Shown here in pieces: positions 5,675 to 8,202 of a DNA stretch of 8,202 nt (within the stretch, counting starts at the first letter, position 1; each line of letters opens with the position of its first letter). Position numbers and translations under genes: made by a program. The stretch covers positions 1 to 8,202 of the forward strand of contig JAGLQE010000241.1 of assembly GCA_023137005.1 (NCBI GenBank), in the 5' to 3' direction. The notes under the pieces were generated by a model. The model searched no databases. It was not told the origin of the DNA and saw only the letters and a program-made list of their open reading frames with translations. Source of the stretch: Thermoplasmata archaeon. Its GTDB lineage: Archaea > Thermoplasmatota > Thermoplasmata > SG8-5 > JAGLSY01.

Positions 5675-6859
5675 TTGACAGACATAGTTATAGCCAGCGC
5701 GGTGAGGACCGCCATAGGCAAGTTTGGAGGAACGCTTAAGAACATCAGGGCCCCAGAGTTGGGCGCTATTTGCATACGCGAGGCCGTTACACGCTCGGGA
5801 CTCGATAAGACCGATATTGACGAGGTCATAATGGGCAATGTCATTGGTGCAGGACTGGGACAAAATCCAGCCAGGCAGGCCATGATCGCGGCAGATATGC
5901 CGGTCGAGATCGGAGCATTCACCGTCAATAAGGTATGTGGATCGGGAATGAAGGCAGTTGTCCTGGCAGCCCAGGCCATCAAGTCAGGGGATGCTAAGGC
6001 CATCATCGCGGGTGGAATGGAGAACATGGACATGGCCCCATACCTGTTATACAAGGCAAGAAGTGGTTACCGACTGGGTGATGACAAGATAGTGGATGCC
6101 ATGGTGAACGATGGACTGTGGGATATCTACAATAATTACCACATGGGGAACACTGGCGAGATCATCGCCGACAAGTTCAATATTACTAGGGAAGACGCCG
6201 ATCAAATGGCAATGGCCAGTAATCAGAAGGCCGCCGCCGCAATCGCCGATGGGAAGTTCAAAGAGGAGATAATACCGGTCGAGGTAAAAAAAAGAAAGAA
6301 AACTATCGTTATCGAAAAAGACGCTCATCCCCGGGCGGGTGTCAAGGTGGAATCCCTGGCTAAATTGCCGACGGTTTTTAAGAAAAAAGAAGAGGGTGGT
6401 ACGGTTACGCCCGCTAATGCTTGCGGGATCACCGACGGCGCCGCGGCCGTTTTGTTGATGTCAGAAGAAAAAGCCAAAGAATTGGGTTATACCCCTATGG
6501 CTTACGTGGGGGATTATACCTCAGTTGGAGTTGACCCGGCCTATATGGGGATCGCCCCTGTCCCGGCCACCCAAAAACTGCTGAAAAAAACCAAGCTGAA
6601 GCTGTCTGATTTTGATCTGATCGAACTCAACGAAGCCTTTGCTGTTCAGGTGATCGCCGCCGAGAAGGAACTTCATTTTAATATGGATAAAATGAACGTC
6701 AACGGCGGGGCGATCGCGTTGGGGCATCCGATCGGTTGCACCGGTACCCGGATTGTGGTGACGCTTCTGCACGAAATGGTCAAGCGCGATTCCAAGAACG
6801 GGCTGGCTACCCTCTGTATGAGCGGTGGCATGGGCATGGCAGTAAATTTTACGAGGTAA
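5675..6859 (+). CDS. Acetyl-CoA C-acetyltransferase (thiolase); probable in-frame chimera of two genomes
   Basis: Condenses two acetyl-CoA to acetoacetyl-CoA, or runs the reverse. The 394-residue length is normal. The catalytic set is complete: nucleophile C88 in VCGSG, N319 in LNEAFA, H351 in GHPIG and C381 in LCMSGGMG. The N-terminal thiolase domain spans about 1-265 and the C-terminal domain 270-394. The reading frame is intact, but codon choice changes abruptly near residue 204. Before it, lysine is AAG 12:1, glutamate GAG 9:1, eight of 22 isoleucines are ATA and ten of 21 glycines GGA. After it, lysine is AAA 13:8, glutamate GAA 10:2, no isoleucine is ATA and one of 18 glycines is GGA. 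The 5' part matches the archaeal genes upstream, the 3' part the bacterial-type dinB downstream. The role is certain by family; whether this exact protein exists is doubtful. The divergent upstream neighbours are the cysteine-rich pair. Confidence 0.88.
   Translation: MTDIVIASAVRTAIGKFGGTLKNIRAPELGAICIREAVTRSGLDKTDIDEVIMGNVIGAGLGQNPARQAMIAADMPVEIGAFTVNKVCGSGMKAVVLAAQAIKSGDAKAIIAGGMENMDMAPYLLYKARSGYRLGDDKIVDAMVNDGLWDIYNNYHMGNTGEIIADKFNITREDADQMAMASNQKAAAAIADGKFKEEIIPVEVKKRKKTIVIEKDAHPRAGVKVESLAKLPTVFKKKEEGGTVTPANACGITDGAAAVLLMSEEKAKELGYTPMAYVGDYTSVGVDPAYMGIAPVPATQKLLKKTKLKLSDFDLIELNEAFAVQVIAAEKELHFNMDKMNVNGGAIALGHPIGCTGTRIVVTLLHEMVKRDSKNGLATLCMSGGMGMAVNFTR
6281..6303. other. Probable junction between archaeal and bacterial sequence
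   Basis: The codons here spell EVKKRKKT (residues 203-210) in an A-rich run with little sequence information. Codon usage, start-site style and neighbouring genes change at this point. A lysine-rich stretch shared by two homologous thiolases would give an assembler a common k-mer and an in-frame join. True recombination is the less likely alternative. The exact breakpoint cannot be fixed by eye; codons immediately before 6281 still look archaeal and those after about 6303 look bacterial. Confidence 0.68.
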
Positions 6860-6866
6860 AATTTAC
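6842..6866. repeat. Inverted repeat across the thiolase stop codon
   Basis: GTAAATTTTA (6842-6851) and TAAAATTTAC (6857-6866) form a perfect 10-bp stem with a 5-nt loop, and the thiolase stop codon (6857-6859) lies within it. ATTTAC (6861-6866) can also pair with GTAAAT at 6871-6876. It may act as a terminator or an mRNA-end structure. The last thiolase residues (VNFTR) are unlike the usual family ending and are encoded by the left arm. Confidence 0.45.
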
Positions 6867-6878
6867 GTAAGTAAATCG

Positions 6879-6921
6879 GTAGCCGCAGGCTTCAGCCTGC
6901 GCTAAAATAATTTGCAGCTAC
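6879..6921. repeat. REP-like nested palindrome between thiolase and dinB
   Basis: CGCAGGCT (6884-6891) and AGCCTGCG (6894-6901) form a perfect 8-bp stem. An outer arm GTAGCCGC (6879-6886) matches the complement of GCAGCTAC (6914-6921) at seven of eight positions, giving a competing larger fold. From general knowledge, GCAGGCTTCAGCCTGC-type palindromes recur in intergenic DNA of many environmental bacteria. CTGCCTG-TCG-CAGGTAG (6925-6941) is another small stem just after it. Only one copy is visible in this window, so the repeat status is inference. Confidence 0.45.
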
Positions 6922-6996
6922 GACTCTGCCTGTCGCAGGTAGGGATCCCGCCGAACGTCAGGAATGTTCGTTGATATCAACCGGATGATTTTTTAG

Positions 6997-8166
6997 ATGG
7001 TAAAAAAACGCTTTATTATTCACGTCGATATGGATGCTTTTTTTGCGGCCATTGAACAGCGGGACAATCCTGCCTGGCGCGGACAGCCCGTGGTGGTCGG
7101 GGCTGATCCCAAAGGCGGCCGTGGCCGGGGCGTGGTTTCGGCCGCTTCCTATGAAGCGCGGAAGTTCGGGATCCATTCCGCTTTGCCGATCTCGATCGCT
7201 TACCGGAAATGTCCGAAGGCGATCTTTCGGCCGGTTGATATGGCTAAATACAGTCAGGTTTCCCGTCAGCTTCACGGTATTTTATATAATTTTACGCCGG
7301 AAATAGAGCCAGTCAGTATTGACGAGGCCTTTTTGGATATTAGCGGCAGTTACCAGCTTTTCGGTACGCCGCGTCAGACTTGCGTCTTGATAAAAAAACG
7401 GATCAAAGAAGAAATCGATTTGATCGCTTCGGTTGGACTGGCTCCGGTAAAAATGGTGGCTAAGATCGCTTCTGATTTCGGAAAACCGGATGGTTTGGTC
7501 GAGGTGACGAAAGAAAAACTGTTCGATTTTCTCTGGCCGCTGGAGATAAGTAAACTCTGGGGTGTCGGCGTCAAGACCCGGCAATCCTTAAACGAGATGG
7601 GGATTTGGACTGTTGGCCAGCTGGCGAAAAAAGATGTGAAGGCATTAAAAAAAATCTTCGGGGCTAACGGCGAACATTTATGGTCTCTGGCAAATGGGAT
7701 TGATGAACGTGACGTTGAAACCGAGACCGGGGCGAAATCGATCAGTAACGAAACCACTTTCGGGAAAGACACGGCTGATCAGGATGAGATCGACAGTTCT
7801 TTGATGTGGCTTTGCGAAAAGGTTTCCGGACGTCTGCGTCAGGCCGGGTTAAAAGGGCGAACGATCACCTTAAAGATTCGGGTAACGGGTTTTCAAACTT
7901 ATACTCGGGCGATAACGGTTCCGGAGCCGACTAATTTTGTTGATGTGCTTTATCAACAGATACAGAAACTCTATAAAAATTTTAAGGTCAGGAAAAAAGT
8001 ACGTCTGGTGGGAGTTAAAGTCTCGAATTTTGACCTGGCCGGATTCCAAAGTGATCTTTTTCAACAGCCGACCGATCAGAAAAGAGAAAAAATCCACCGG
8101 GCCGTGGACGCCATCAAGAAAAAATTCGGTGAGGAATCTGTTCATCGGGGAAGAGTGGTTAAATAA
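6997..8166 (+). CDS. dinB: DNA polymerase IV (DinB, Y-family translesion polymerase)
   Basis: Error-prone polymerase that copies past damaged bases. 389 residues, full length. Palm and fingers: HVDMDAFF (9-16) with metal ligands D11 and D13 and the steric-gate F16; VSAASYEARKFG (47-58); SIDEAFLD (107-114) with D109 and E110. The thumb helix-hairpin-helix lies around 184-210 (LWGVGVKTR). The little-finger domain is about 245-350. QSDLF (351-355) fits the bacterial beta-clamp-binding consensus QL[SD]LF, which argues for a bacterial host, since archaeal DinB uses a PCNA motif. A TAG directly precedes the ATG at 6997, so no longer start is possible; the ribosome-binding site is weak. Arginine codons are CGN 21 to AGR 3, unlike the archaeal genes upstream. 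No LexA-type operator was recognised. It follows the repeat-bearing spacer after the thiolase. Confidence 0.96.
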   Translation: MVKKRFIIHVDMDAFFAAIEQRDNPAWRGQPVVVGADPKGGRGRGVVSAASYEARKFGIHSALPISIAYRKCPKAIFRPVDMAKYSQVSRQLHGILYNFTPEIEPVSIDEAFLDISGSYQLFGTPRQTCVLIKKRIKEEIDLIASVGLAPVKMVAKIASDFGKPDGLVEVTKEKLFDFLWPLEISKLWGVGVKTRQSLNEMGIWTVGQLAKKDVKALKKIFGANGEHLWSLANGIDERDVETETGAKSISNETTFGKDTADQDEIDSSLMWLCEKVSGRLRQAGLKGRTITLKIRVTGFQTYTRAITVPEPTNFVDVLYQQIQKLYKNFKVRKKVRLVGVKVSNFDLAGFQSDLFQQPTDQKREKIHRAVDAIKKKFGEESVHRGRVVK

Positions 8167-8169
8167 ACA

Positions 8170-8202
8170 ATGATGCGAGGTAAAGGTTATGAGGCCGGTT
8201 TG
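8170..8202 (+). CDS. Possible start of a downstream gene, cut by the window edge
   Basis: Two overlapping starts follow dinB. ATG at 8170 opens 11 codons to the edge. ATG at 8189, in a different frame, is preceded by GAGG (8177-8180) with 8-nt spacing and looks better supplied for translation. Too little sequence remains to choose or to name a product. The short gap suggests co-transcription with dinB. Confidence 0.25.
   Translation, partial: MMRGKGYEAGL

Noticed and set aside
6281..6303. Frameshift or intein at the A-rich run in the thiolase
   Set aside because: The frame runs through without a break, total length and all catalytic residues are normal, and no splice-junction residues or endonuclease motifs are present.
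5675..8166. A thiolase-dinB operon
   Set aside because: A 137-bp repeat-bearing spacer separates them and the left part of the thiolase appears to come from another genome, so adjacency carries no functional meaning.

Overview
The window appears to be two genomes in one sequence. Bases 1 to about 6280 look archaeal. They show AT-rich TATA-like boxes 25-30 bp upstream of start codons that often lack a Shine-Dalgarno site (leaderless style), heavy use of AGG/AGA, ATA, AAG, GAG and GGA codons, and a large membrane protein with a cytoplasmic array of zinc ribbons. The style fits Thermoplasmatota or a related euryarchaeal group, but that placement is inference. From about 6300 to the end the sequence looks bacterial. 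Codon choice flips to AAA, GAA and CGN with no ATA, and the last complete gene is a DinB polymerase carrying a bacterial sliding-clamp motif. The switch lies inside one intact reading frame, a thiolase, at a short A-rich stretch. This is most likely a chimeric assembly joint, less likely a real recombination event.

Layout of the archaeal part: the 3' end of a type I glutamine synthetase (+, cut by the window edge) converges on a PLP-dependent cysteine synthase (-), with a hairpin between them. Upstream of the cysteine synthase is a small conserved-looking hypothetical gene (-), divergent from a gamma-class carbonic anhydrase homologue (+). Next comes a 468-residue four-helix membrane protein (+) with a sequon-bearing outer domain and four equally spaced CxxC-x10-CxxC zinc ribbons. 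It converges, across a 208-bp hairpin-rich gap, on two overlapping small cysteine-rich genes (-) that share one recurring cysteine module. A very AT-rich 218-bp divergent promoter region separates these from the thiolase (+).

Layout of the bacterial part: the 3' half of the thiolase frame, a 137-bp spacer with inverted repeats and a REP-like palindrome, DNA polymerase IV (DinB), and a few codons of a possible next gene.

Functions are mostly housekeeping: nitrogen assimilation (glutamine synthetase), cysteine biosynthesis, CO2/bicarbonate exchange or a related hexapeptide function, acetoacetyl-CoA metabolism and translesion synthesis. The least explained genes are the zinc-ribbon membrane protein and the cysteine-rich pair. 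No CRISPR array, RNA gene, phage or insertion-sequence gene was seen.
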